Positions 27,072 to 34,776 of a stretch of DNA of 39,170 bases are shown one piece after another; positions within the stretch are counted from its first letter, which is position 1, and every line of letters starts with the position of its first letter. The notes under the pieces were generated by a model. It was not told the origin of the DNA. It did not search any database and was given only the letters and a program-made list of their open reading frames with translations. The translations under genes were made by a program, and so were the position numbers. This stretch comes from an uncultured Caryophanales bacterium. GTDB taxonomy: Bacteria > Bacillota_I > Bacilli_A > RFN20 > CAG-826. The stretch covers positions 1-39,170 of the forward strand of contig CAMZGG010000004.1 in the NCBI GenBank assembly GCA_947306345.1, written 5' to 3'.

Positions 27072-27509
27072 ATGAAAATTTTGTTAGTAAGTGATTCGCA
27101 TAATGATTATGCTTCTTTAGACCGTTTAGCGGCTCTTTATCCTAATATGGATTTATATCTCCACGCTGGGGATAGTGAGCAAGACGAATGGTCAATAAAA
27201 CCTTTTATATCTGTAAGAGGTAACTGTGACCACTATTATGACTTCCCTGAATATTTAATTATTCCTAGTCCATATGGGAACATTTTGGTACAACATACCC
27301 CATATATAAGTAAAGAGTTATTGAATAAACACAACGCAAGGATTGTCATACATGGGCATACACATATTCGTAGAAATGAAATGAAACATGATATATTATA
27401 TGTAAATCCGGGTGCTTTGAATTATGCTCGGGATAAGTTTGATGGCAGTTACGCCATCCTCGATATTGAATCTAATTCGGTAGACATTAAGTTCTACACG
27501 TTAATATAA
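27072..27509 (+). CDS. Metallophosphoesterase, YfcE/MJ0936 family
   Basis: A 145-residue phosphodiesterase of the calcineurin-like fold. The metal ligands are in the expected places: DSH (8-10), GDSE, RGNCDH, QHTPY and GHTHIRR, then NPGAL. Family members hydrolyse phosphodiesters in vitro, but natural substrates are mostly unknown. Rich in rarer codons (ata, aag) relative to the next gene, suggesting modest expression. It is the first gene of a two-gene + strand unit with the ligase-carrier protein, 13 nt apart. Confidence 0.9.
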   Translation: MKILLVSDSHNDYASLDRLAALYPNMDLYLHAGDSEQDEWSIKPFISVRGNCDHYYDFPEYLIIPSPYGNILVQHTPYISKELLNKHNARIVIHGHTHIRRNEMKHDILYVNPGALNYARDKFDGSYAILDIESNSVDIKFYTLI

Positions 27510-27522
27510 AAAAGGAAAACAT

Positions 27523-29499
27523 ATGAAAAACAAACAACAATTGATCACTCAATATGTCTTGAGTGCGGCAGATTTACTTAAGACTTCTCGTCATTTCGTT
27601 AACATCTATCAACAATTGATGCACCAAAATAAGAAGAACGTCTACGCCGAATATTCTGGTTTAAATAACAGAATTAAAAAGTACAAATACTCCAAGATGG
27701 ATCAAAACGTCAAAAAGTACGCTTTGTATTTATCTAATAAGATTAAAAAAGAAGGCACAAATCGTGTCGTTTTAAAGGTCGCTAACTGTCCAAGTTGGGG
27801 TGAAATTTTCTGGGCCTTATTAATGGCGGGCTTCGTTCCTGTTTTAGTGGACGCTAAACTTCCAAGAGAAAACGTCATCAACTTAGCTAACCAAGCTAAA
27901 GCTATTGCCATTATTGCTGATGATAACCATGAGTATACACTCAACAAAGTCAGATTAGACAATATCCTACAAAACGCTAAAGAAGAAATGTCTAACCCAT
28001 CCTGGGCTGATGAAGTTATCTTCTCTTCTAGTGGTACAACTGGTGATGCAAAATTAATGGTTTTCAACGGTGAAAACTTCGTTAACCAAATTTGCTGTTC
28101 CTTAAAGATGACTGAAGAAAGTTTGGACATCATGTATCCAAAGAAAGTCGGTCAAATTAAGATCTTAGCAATGATTCCATTCCACCATATCTTTGGTTTC
28201 GTTGCGGTCTTCTTATGGTACACATTCTATGGCACAACTTTAGTGTTCCCAAAGAGCAATACTCCAAGCGATTTATTATCAATTTGCCAAAAGACAGGCA
28301 TTACTCACGTCTATAGTGTCCCACTCTTCTGGGATTCCTTAGCCTTATCTATTAAGCGTAAGTTTGCTATGCAAAGCGAAGATAAACAAAAGCTTTTAGA
28401 AAAGATGATGGCTTATAACTTAGGCGAAATGAGCGCTGAAGAAGCAGGATTCGCTTCTAAGAAGATTGTCGCCGATAAGATTAAGAGCATGATCTTAGGT
28501 AAACACGTTAGATACTGTATCTCTGGTGGCGGCTATCTCTCTAATGAAACTTCTAGAGCAATCAATGGCCTAGGCTATCCTTTATATAATGGCTACGGCA
28601 TGACCGAAGTCGGTGTTACTTCTGTTGAACTTTCACCAGATGTTAAGCAAAGATTATTAGGCTATATCGGTAAACCACTTAATGGTGTTGAATACAAGGT
28701 CAACGAAGCCGATAACGAACTCTTAATTAAATCACCTACAATTCACATTAGAGAAATCATCGCTGGCGTGGAAAAAGAAACTGTTTTAGATAATGGTTAT
28801 TTCCATACAGGTGACATTGTTAACAAATGTGAAACTGGCTACATGATGAAAGGTAGAATGAAAGACGTTATCATCAACGCGAACGGCGAAAACATCTTCC
28901 CAGATGAACTTGAAATTTACTTCAAAGATTTAGAAAACGTCACCAACTTATCAGTCTTAGGTGTTGTTAACAAAGATAAAGCTCTTCGTGAAGACATCGT
29001 CTTAGTCTTAGAACTCGATGATAAGACAAGTGAAGAAGCCTTAAAAGAATTAGAAAAAACTATCAAAGGCATCAAGCTTCCACACGACACAAAAATTGAC
29101 GCTATTTACTTAGCGAAGAATCGCTTACCAATGGCGAACAATATGAAAGTTAAACGTTTCGTAATTAAGAAAGAAATTGAAAACGGTTCTAACAAATATG
29201 TCTTGATTAATTCTAAGAAAGTTTCTTCTAAGACAAGAAAATTATCCGAAGAAGCCTTAACAAAGATTCTCCCTCCAGTGAGAGAACTCTTCTCCAAGAT
29301 CTTAGTCTTACCAACCTTCAAGATTGATGACGAAGATCACTGGATTAACGACTTAGGTGGTGACTCCATGAACTATGTTGAATTAGTGCAAGAAGTCGAC
29401 CGTTACTTCGACATTGAAGTGCCTGAAGAAATGTACGGCAAACTCACCTGCGTCAACGATTTCGTTGAAGAAATTGCACGCTTACTTAAACAAAAATAA
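27523..29499 (+). CDS. AMP-forming acyl/amino-acid ligase fused to an acyl-carrier domain
   Basis: A 658-residue didomain protein. The ANL adenylation domain has SSSGTTGDAKLMV (A3, 168-180), PFHHIFGF, NGYGMTEVG (A5), GYFHTGDI (A7), KGRMKDVIINANGENIFPDELE split hinge region (A8), and a Lys in LPMANNMKVKR (A10). Residues about 580-658 are a carrier protein with the phosphopantetheine Ser615 in DLGGDS. No condensation, reductase or thioesterase domain is present, so it would adenylate an acid and load it on its own arm for transfer to a partner. Fatty acids are more likely than amino acids because the binding pocket region resembles acyl-CoA/ACP ligases, but this is inference. AAAGGA is upstream of the ATG, in an operon with the phosphodiesterase. 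Confidence 0.85.
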   Translation: MKNKQQLITQYVLSAADLLKTSRHFVNIYQQLMHQNKKNVYAEYSGLNNRIKKYKYSKMDQNVKKYALYLSNKIKKEGTNRVVLKVANCPSWGEIFWALLMAGFVPVLVDAKLPRENVINLANQAKAIAIIADDNHEYTLNKVRLDNILQNAKEEMSNPSWADEVIFSSSGTTGDAKLMVFNGENFVNQICCSLKMTEESLDIMYPKKVGQIKILAMIPFHHIFGFVAVFLWYTFYGTTLVFPKSNTPSDLLSICQKTGITHVYSVPLFWDSLALSIKRKFAMQSEDKQKLLEKMMAYNLGEMSAEEAGFASKKIVADKIKSMILGKHVRYCISGGGYLSNETSRAINGLGYPLYNGYGMTEVGVTSVELSPDVKQRLLGYIGKPLNGVEYKVNEADNELLIKSPTIHIREIIAGVEKETVLDNGYFHTGDIVNKCETGYMMKGRMKDVIINANGENIFPDELEIYFKDLENVTNLSVLGVVNKDKALREDIVLVLELDDKTSEEALKELEKTIKGIKLPHDTKIDAIYLAKNRLPMANNMKVKRFVIKKEIENGSNKYVLINSKKVSSKTRKLSEEALTKILPPVRELFSKILVLPTFKIDDEDHWINDLGGDSMNYVELVQEVDRYFDIEVPEEMYGKLTCVNDFVEEIARLLKQK

Positions 29500-29519
29500 A
29501 AAAAGCGTATAATAAATAA

Positions 29520-29548
29520 TTGCATTATTTGTCGAGTTTTGGTAATAT
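29520..29548 (+). promoter_or_regulatory. rpsT promoter (TTGCAT / TGG-TAATAT)
   Basis: -35 TTGCAT at 29520-29525, 17-nt spacer, -10 TAATAT at 29543-29548 with extended TGG. The leader of about 24 nt carries GAGGT. It closely resembles the rpmG promoter. Confidence 0.75.
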
Positions 29549-29578
29549 AACACTCGGCACTAAGAAAGAGGTAACTTT

Positions 29579-29842
29579 ATGGCTAACATAAAATCACAAA
29601 TCAAACGTATCAAAACTAACGAAAAAGCTCGTCAAAGAAACGCTTCCGCAAAAAGCGCTATCCGTACTGCCATCAAAAAAGTCAGATTAGCCGTTGAAGC
29701 AAAAGATTTAGCTAAGGCCGAAGAATTAATGAATGCGGCTTTCCGTTTAATCGATAAATCCGTCAGCGATGGTATTCAACACAAGAACACTGCTGCTAGA
29801 CAAAAAGGCGAACTTTCCAGATTAGTTAATTCAATCAGATAA
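29579..29842 (+). CDS. rpsT: 30S ribosomal protein S20
   Basis: An 87-residue S20 with the typical MANIKSQIKRIKTNEKARQRN start, long basic helices, and IHKNTAARQKG-like GIQHKNTAARQKGELSRLVN near the C-terminus. It binds 16S rRNA early in 30S assembly. Own promoter and GAGGT Shine-Dalgarno. Its stop codon directly abuts the holA stop on the opposite strand (no gap), so transcripts of the two genes must overlap or end inside each other. The rpsT/holA pairing is conserved in Bacilli. Confidence 0.97.
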   Translation: MANIKSQIKRIKTNEKARQRNASAKSAIRTAIKKVRLAVEAKDLAKAEELMNAAFRLIDKSVSDGIQHKNTAARQKGELSRLVNSIR

Positions 29843-30823
29843 TTATTTTCTTTTGAAATTAATTAGGAAAAGCTCGAAGCTGTAATAGCGGTCCACAAGA
29901 CCGCTTTTAATTTGCTTATCGAGTTGATATAAGTCTTCTAAAGTTTGTAATACACGTTTAGCGGACACCACAAAACTATTCTTTCTTAAGATTTTGGCTC
30001 TGATTGGATTGATATTAAGTTCTTTAGCGATATCATCTGGTGAATAGCTATGTCTAGCGAGATAAGAAACTCTATTTAATAATCTAAATTGATTAGCGAT
30101 CATAGAGATTAAAGTGACTGGTTCAACATTACTAGTCTTTAAATCACGATATAACGCTACGGCTTCCATATTCTTTTCATCTACGAGATAGTTAAATAGT
30201 AAGAAAGCATTTTCTTCTAATGGTCTAGTGACCATCATGGTGACATCATTAAATGTAATGTGATCAGTATAAAGAGCGAGCTTGCTACCATTATTAAATA
30301 AGGAAGCATAGTCGCCTTCAGTTCTTCTACCTAATTCATTAACCGCATCACTGTCTATGACAGTGTTTGGCCATTTAGAAGCGAAATATTGTTTAACAAC
30401 ATCATTCCACTGCTCTTGTTTAGGTTCGGCAACGTTCACCACTTTGCCGTTTTTTTCTATTAACTGATAATACTCACTCTTTTTATCGATATCACTATCG
30501 GATGTATTCACTAAGAAGATGAGATCAACATCAGGATTTGGTTGGTTTAAATAATTTAATAAAGTTTGATAATCTTGTTCGCTTTCAATCTTTGATTTAG
30601 TTCTTTCTTTCATTAGAAAATATGGAGAATCGATAACCACAACCTTCTTGTCATAGCCTAAAGGCATGTAGTTAGCCTCACTCATAATCTCTTGAATTTG
30701 AGTTAAAGAAGCATCAAATTTGACGAAATTCATCGCATCGATTTCCTTAATGGAATCTTTGATAATGCTTTTCATCTGGCTTTTTAAACGAATGTTTTGT
30801 TTGCCATTTATAAGATAAATCAT
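29843..30823 (-). CDS. holA: DNA polymerase III delta subunit
   Basis: A 326-residue clamp-loader delta subunit that opens the beta ring. N-terminal YLINGKQNIRLK, the middle DLIFLVNTSD and the C-terminal LISMIANQFRLLNRVSYLARHSYSPDDIAKELN and KRVLQTLEDLYQLDKQIKSG are typical. It follows comEC by 41 nt. A TATAAT ends 6 nt before the ATG at 30823 with no Shine-Dalgarno, so holA appears to have its own leaderless promoter and need not depend on the comE transcript. Confidence 0.93.
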   Translation of the reverse strand: MIYLINGKQNIRLKSQMKSIIKDSIKEIDAMNFVKFDASLTQIQEIMSEANYMPLGYDKKVVVIDSPYFLMKERTKSKIESEQDYQTLLNYLNQPNPDVDLIFLVNTSDSDIDKKSEYYQLIEKNGKVVNVAEPKQEQWNDVVKQYFASKWPNTVIDSDAVNELGRRTEGDYASLFNNGSKLALYTDHITFNDVTMMVTRPLEENAFLLFNYLVDEKNMEAVALYRDLKTSNVEPVTLISMIANQFRLLNRVSYLARHSYSPDDIAKELNINPIRAKILRKNSFVVSAKRVLQTLEDLYQLDKQIKSGLVDRYYSFELFLINFKRK

Positions 30824-30835
30824 AACTAGATTATA
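30824..30835 (-). promoter_or_regulatory. holA promoter, leaderless
   Basis: TATAAT at 30830-30835 (minus strand) ends 6 nt before the ATG. It lies in the 41-nt comEC-holA spacer. Confidence 0.6.
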
Positions 30836-30864
30836 AATTATTTCCGATTATCTTTCGATATATT

Positions 30865-32874
30865 TTAGAAAGATAATTCTTTATAAGTAATAGTTCCTTC
30901 TAAATCCGTTCTTCTAATAGGAATACGGTACTTGTTCAAAGTGTCAACGACACTTTTAGAAGGATGACCAAACTTATTGTTTTTACCACATGAGACAATC
31001 GCTTCTTTTGGATTGATATATTGAATAAACTTGTCTGAAGAAGATGTGTCTGAACCATGATGACCAAGCTTTAAGATGTCACATGGTATCTTTTCATTAT
31101 CGTTCATGATTTCCTTTTCCACCCATTTAGGGGCATCCCCCATAATGAGGAAATCCTTATTAAGGATATTGAAGGAAAGCACTAGGGAACGATCGTTCTC
31201 CTCATTACTAGATAACCCATATATGTTGTAGTTATTAAAAGTTAAGCCACATGTACTTACTGGATAGCTCGAATAATAATCATAAATATTGTTTACTTTG
31301 TATTCTTTTTGGAGGTTTTCTAACGCTCCATAATGGTCATAATCATAGTGAGTGATAAAGACTGTATCGATTTTATAAATTCTCTTCTTTCTTAAATAAG
31401 GGATTAGTGTCCCATTAGCGATGTCATTATAAGTGAGTCCTCCTGTATCAATAAGAATTACTTTTTGATGATATCTAATAAGGGTACAATCACCTTGGCC
31501 GACGTTTACAAAACTGACTTCACTTGTTAACCTATTTTCTATCGGTATAGCGTAAAGTACAGTCAAAGTAACCATTCCTATAGACAGCCATCTTTGAATC
31601 GGTCTAAAGCCAATTGTTAAATAGTATAGATAAACGATGTAAATCGCATAATACACTATTAGGATTACGATATTGAATTCAGGCATTAATAAGCCAAAGG
31701 ATAATGGCTTAATTACACCTGTATATCCTTTGAGTAAAAATATCAGTCCTTTATCCACTGCGTATATCGGTATCCTAAAGAAGCATAATAAAGAAACTAT
31801 ACCTATTAATAAGAATAACGGTGTGCTTACTATCTGACGTGGGAATGACATCACTACCACTTTGTGGTAATACATGATTTCAAACGGGATAAAGAATAGA
31901 TATATCGTAAAAGATTTCCATAAATAGGACTTAATCTTCTCACTCGGATAGACATGTCTAATAAGGTAAGAAATGATTGGTATTCCAAAGCCTAAGATGA
32001 AGCTATCTTGAGACGCTAAAAAGCGATCAAATAATAGGCAAATTATACCCGCAAAGGACACTACTTCTAGATATGAAAATCTCTTCTTCAGTGGATGCTT
32101 ATTTATCCATTTTAATAGGAGCAGAAACACCACTCTAAAGACACTGAATTTTGGTATAGTAAAAACAAGATAGATGGCTAAAAGTGCGATAGTTATTATC
32201 TCTGCGTGTTTATCCTTCAAAAATAGTTTTAATAAATAGTTAAGGCCTAAAGCAAATAGACTAATATAAAGGCCACTCGCAGAAAGAAATCTGGCTAAGT
32301 GCAGATTGGTTAAAGATTCACTAGTCGCACTTTCGTCGCCATCCGAAAATAGGATTGCCCCCACAATGCTTCTTTCTTCCTTATTAAAATGTGACAAGGC
32401 TTTTTCTCTAGATTCATTAATCCTGATAAAGTTACGCCATTTCACATCGATATGTTTAGGGGTTAAAGAACTATAGACACCTTTCTTATTAAGATAGCTT
32501 TTAAAATCAAAGCCTGATTCTAAGACGGTGAAATCTAATTGTTCTTTCTTCCCGCTGATGGTGAGATAGTCTCCTAAATCATATGTATGGTTTTTAGAAT
32601 AGACGTAAAGTCTTTCTCCTCCACTGTTAAAGAGGAAATAGTTCTCTTTCACGGTGTAAACGAATCCTGAATAAGATTGCTTATTATATGTTGGCTTTAT
32701 GAACGAATAGGTGAAACCAAGAACTATTCCTCCAAGACACATCAGCATCATTGGAAGTTTAAATCTTTTAAAGACAAAGAAGAGAAAGACTAAAGCTATT
32801 CCTATGAATAGGAAGATTGAATAAGTGAGTACATTCCCTAAATAAAAAGATAAGAAAAATAGGAAAACAATCAC
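30865..32874 (-). CDS. comEC: ComEC/Rec2 DNA-uptake channel protein
   Basis: A 669-residue integral membrane protein that forms the DNA-translocation channel in natural transformation. Two N-terminal membrane helices and an OB-like domain (about 60-130) lead to the Competence domain with many helices (about 185-430), then a C-terminal MBL domain with THYDYDHYGALE and LGHHGSDTS, thought to be the nuclease that degrades one strand. The GTG start overlaps the comEA TGA stop (GTGA), so the genes are coupled. ComEB, between them in B. subtilis, is absent. Confidence 0.95.
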   Translation of the reverse strand: MIVFLFFLSFYLGNVLTYSIFLFIGIALVFLFFVFKRFKLPMMLMCLGGIVLGFTYSFIKPTYNKQSYSGFVYTVKENYFLFNSGGERLYVYSKNHTYDLGDYLTISGKKEQLDFTVLESGFDFKSYLNKKGVYSSLTPKHIDVKWRNFIRINESREKALSHFNKEERSIVGAILFSDGDESATSESLTNLHLARFLSASGLYISLFALGLNYLLKLFLKDKHAEIITIALLAIYLVFTIPKFSVFRVVFLLLLKWINKHPLKKRFSYLEVVSFAGIICLLFDRFLASQDSFILGFGIPIISYLIRHVYPSEKIKSYLWKSFTIYLFFIPFEIMYYHKVVVMSFPRQIVSTPLFLLIGIVSLLCFFRIPIYAVDKGLIFLLKGYTGVIKPLSFGLLMPEFNIVILIVYYAIYIVYLYYLTIGFRPIQRWLSIGMVTLTVLYAIPIENRLTSEVSFVNVGQGDCTLIRYHQKVILIDTGGLTYNDIANGTLIPYLRKKRIYKIDTVFITHYDYDHYGALENLQKEYKVNNIYDYYSSYPVSTCGLTFNNYNIYGLSSNEENDRSLVLSFNILNKDFLIMGDAPKWVEKEIMNDNEKIPCDILKLGHHGSDTSSSDKFIQYINPKEAIVSCGKNNKFGHPSKSVVDTLNKYRIPIRRTDLEGTITYKELSF

Positions 32875-33416
32875 TGATGTAAAATCACGTAATTACGAAT
32901 CTTGTGATAGGTAGCGTTACCAATGCCGTAGACTTTCAATAAATCTTCTAAGGTACCGAAATTACCATTTTCACTACGATAAGAAACAATCGAACTCGCA
33001 ATCGATGTGGTGATGCCGTTTACTGACATTAATGTTTGAGCGTCATCTTGATTGATATTCACTTTAGATATCTCGCTCTTAGAGCAAATATCTGTCTCAT
33101 CAAACCTACTAGCAATGTAATAAGTTGTGCCCGCTTTTAATGTAACGTTAGTAAAATACGCTAAATCGTCTGCGTTAGCGGTTGTTCCACCAGCGGCTTC
33201 TAGTAAGTCATTCATTGTGATTCCATCGCTTAGAACGTATGTTCCGGCCTTATAGACTTCACCTTCAATTGTGTACTTACTGCCCTGTTGGGTGCTGACT
33301 TCGGTGATGTTGTTGCTGTTACCAGTATTGATAGGATTTAAGTCTGGATCAATGACTAAGAAGCCCACAATAACGATAAAAGCAACGATGACAACGCCTA
33401 TGAGTACTTTCATCAT
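32871..33416 (-). CDS. comEA: ComEA DNA-binding competence protein
   Basis: A 181-residue DNA receptor: one N-terminal membrane anchor (about 4-22), an extracellular SLBB-like domain (about 46-105, EGEVYKAGTYVLSDGITMNDLLEAAGG) and a helix-hairpin-helix domain at the C-terminus (118-181, VNINQDDAQTLMSVNGI and LLKVYGIGNATYHKI). It binds double-stranded DNA and passes it to ComEC. Start ATG 33416; GGAGG sits 9 nt upstream in the 3' arm of a terminator-like hairpin, with a T-tract as the spacer. The shared 37-nt element lies directly upstream. It ends in TGA, overlapping comEC. Confidence 0.95.
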   Translation of the reverse strand: MMKVLIGVVIVAFIVIVGFLVIDPDLNPINTGNSNNITEVSTQQGSKYTIEGEVYKAGTYVLSDGITMNDLLEAAGGTTANADDLAYFTNVTLKAGTTYYIASRFDETDICSKSEISKVNINQDDAQTLMSVNGITTSIASSIVSYRSENGNFGTLEDLLKVYGIGNATYHKIRNYVILHQ

Positions 33417-33418
33417 AT

Positions 33419-33451
33419 AAAAAAACCTCCTCTATTAATTAAATAGGGAGG
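33419..33451 (-). terminator. Hairpin with T-tract whose 3' arm is the comEA Shine-Dalgarno
   Basis: On the minus strand CCTCC-CTATT, loop TAATT, AATAG-(bulged A)-GGAGG, then seven T residues, all before the comEA ATG. It can end greA transcripts, which have no other good terminator. It hides the ribosome site in read-through RNA. Confidence 0.75.
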
Positions 33452-33468
33452 ATTTTTCAAATTTGTCC
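33432..33468 (-). promoter_or_regulatory. Com-type shared element, copy 2 (before comEA)
   Basis: GGACAAATTTG at 33458-33468 (minus strand), 11 nt, then CTATTTAATTAATAG at 33432-33446. GGACAA and CTATTT are 16 nt apart. It matches the C39-gene copy at 32/37. If CTATTT is a -10, transcription begins inside the hairpin, leaving the Shine-Dalgarno free. No sigma-A-type -10 is present. Confidence 0.6.
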
Positions 33469-33476
33469 GAAATTTT

Positions 33477-33950
33477 TTATTTAATTTCGATTTTTAAGAT
33501 TTCTACTTTGTAGGTTTTGATTGCTTTGACTTCGATAATGTCACCAACTGTCTTACCCACTAAGGCTTCACCTAATGGACAGGAGTTAGAGATTTTACCG
33601 TTGACTGGATCAGATTCGACTGTACCAACAATCATGTATGAAACTTCTTTATTGTTATCAACGAAACGGATGGTAACTGTAGAACCTAAGCCAACTTTCT
33701 TGGTGTTAGCTTTGCCTTCTTCAATGATTTCAGCGTTCGCGATAATATTTTCGATTTCTTTAATACGACCTTCGACTTCGGCTTGTTTAGCTCTAGCGGC
33801 ATCGTAGTCAGCGTTTTCGGATAAGTCACCTTGAGCACGAGCTTCGGCTAATTGAACCTTGATTTCTTCACGTGCTACATCGACTAAGTATTTTAATTCG
33901 TCTTGTAATTTTTTATAACCAGCTTTGGTAAGTTTTTGTTTGTCTGCCAT
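33477..33950 (-). CDS. greA: Transcription elongation factor GreA
   Basis: A 157-residue factor that rescues backtracked RNA polymerase. The N-terminal coiled coil begins LTKAGYKKLQDELKYL and has the tip acidic residues in QGDLSENADYDAA; the C-terminal FKBP-like domain has NSCPLGEALVGKTVGD. I chose the ATG at 33950 (MADKQKL) with GAGGG upstream; the TTG at 33971 is unsupported. Own promoter at 33977-34006. It lies downstream of ruvX-DUF1292 and just upstream of comEA. Confidence 0.96.
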   Translation of the reverse strand: MADKQKLTKAGYKKLQDELKYLVDVAREEIKVQLAEARAQGDLSENADYDAARAKQAEVEGRIKEIENIIANAEIIEEGKANTKKVGLGSTVTIRFVDNNKEVSYMIVGTVESDPVNGKISNSCPLGEALVGKTVGDIIEVKAIKTYKVEILKIEIK

Positions 33951-33971
33951 AACTTTCCCTCTTTTCTGCAA

Positions 33972-34006
33972 GCGATATTATATCAATATCGCAGCAATAT
34001 TACCAA
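33972..34006 (-). promoter_or_regulatory. greA promoter with palindrome over the -10
   Basis: -35-like TTGGTA at 34001-34006, 18-nt spacer, consensus -10 TATAAT at 33977-33982. The -10 lies in the centre of a perfect 8-bp inverted repeat, GCGATATT-N5-AATATCGC (33972-33992), which could be an operator. Confidence 0.65.
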
Positions 34007-34015
34007 TATTTTATA

Positions 34016-34297
34016 TTATTTGTTATCTTGCTTGAGTTCTTGAATCTTTGGATCGTCTTGCCAAGCGTTGAAAACTTCTTCAACTTCATCGTATTCTTCG
34101 TCGTCTTCAATTGGCTCTAATTCGCCACTTTCAAGGTATCTCATAACGACGACTTCTTCGTCTTTATCTTCAGTATCATAGAAGAAGACATAGGAAGTGC
34201 CTCTTTCTTCGTTATCATAGGTGAAAAGGATTTGCATTAAGTGTTCTTTACCTTCGTTATCGGTAACGACCATTTGTTTTTCGTTTTTGATTTCCAT
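34016..34297 (-). CDS. DUF1292 family protein (YrzB-like)
   Basis: A 93-residue acidic protein of the DUF1292 family: N-terminal MVVTDNEGKEHLMQILFTYDNEERGTSYV-type core in which the central pattern is F-x-D-E-x-G-x-Y-V, with an acidic C-terminal segment (DDEEYDEVEEVFN). Function unknown. I chose the ATG at 34297, with AAGGA 9 nt upstream; a longer frame from 34342 lies inside ruvX. The ruvX-DUF1292 pair is conserved in Bacilli (yrrK-yrzB). Confidence 0.88.
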   Translation of the reverse strand: MEIKNEKQMVVTDNEGKEHLMQILFTYDNEERGTSYVFFYDTEDKDEEVVVMRYLESGELEPIEDDEEYDEVEEVFNAWQDDPKIQELKQDNK

Positions 34298-34299
34298 AA

Positions 34300-34725
34300 T
34301 TAGTTTCCTTTCATTCTTAAATATGTATCGAGGATGACACAAGCGGCAATCTTATCAACATTGTCTTTTCTTTGTTGATGATTCATTCCCCTATCAGAGA
34401 TGAAATTATTAGCCGTCACGCTTGATAATCTTTCATCCATTGTTTCAATGTTTAATGATGGTTTTTCTTTCTTTAAATCTTCAATAAAACGTAAAACGTT
34501 TTGGCTCATTTCACTTTGTTCACCAGATAAGTGAAGAGGCATACCAATCACGATGTCATTGATCATCATCTTTTCACTTAATTCAATGACGTGTTTTCTA
34601 GCGACGATATATTGATTTCTATCAAAGCGGAATGTCTCTAAACCGTGCACAAAACCAAGAGCGTCGTTATAGGCCACTCCTAATGTTTTGGTTCCGAGAT
34701 CTAAAGATAAATACTTTTTAACCAC
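34300..34725 (-). CDS. ruvX: Holliday junction resolvase-like / pre-16S rRNA nuclease YqgF
   Basis: A 141-residue RNase H-fold protein. SLDLGTKTLGVAYND provides the first catalytic Asp, IVIGMPLHLSGEQSEM and MDERLSSVTAN follow, and DKIAACVILDTYL has the last Asp. In E. coli this family processes the 5' end of 16S rRNA. The start is a GTG at 34725. There is no Shine-Dalgarno, and TGC-TAATAT ends 6 nt upstream, so it is leaderless with a GTG start. Upstream of DUF1292, overlapping by the usual short spacing. Confidence 0.93.
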   Translation of the reverse strand: MVKKYLSLDLGTKTLGVAYNDALGFVHGLETFRFDRNQYIVARKHVIELSEKMMINDIVIGMPLHLSGEQSEMSQNVLRFIEDLKKEKPSLNIETMDERLSSVTANNFISDRGMNHQQRKDNVDKIAACVILDTYLRMKGN

Positions 34726-34740
34726 GGATATATATTAGCA
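34726..34740 (-). promoter_or_regulatory. ruvX promoter, leaderless, extended -10
   Basis: TG-C-TAATAT (minus strand; -10 at 34732-34737) ends 6 nt before the GTG. A TTTTGA 17 nt upstream is a possible weak -35. Confidence 0.55.
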
Positions 34741-34776
34741 AGTTATAAATATTATCAAAAGTAATTATTTATAAAG

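Noticed and set aside
29840-29880. Bidirectional terminator between rpsT and holA
   Set aside because: Only short TAATT/AATTA repeats exist inside the holA coding end; no GC stem.
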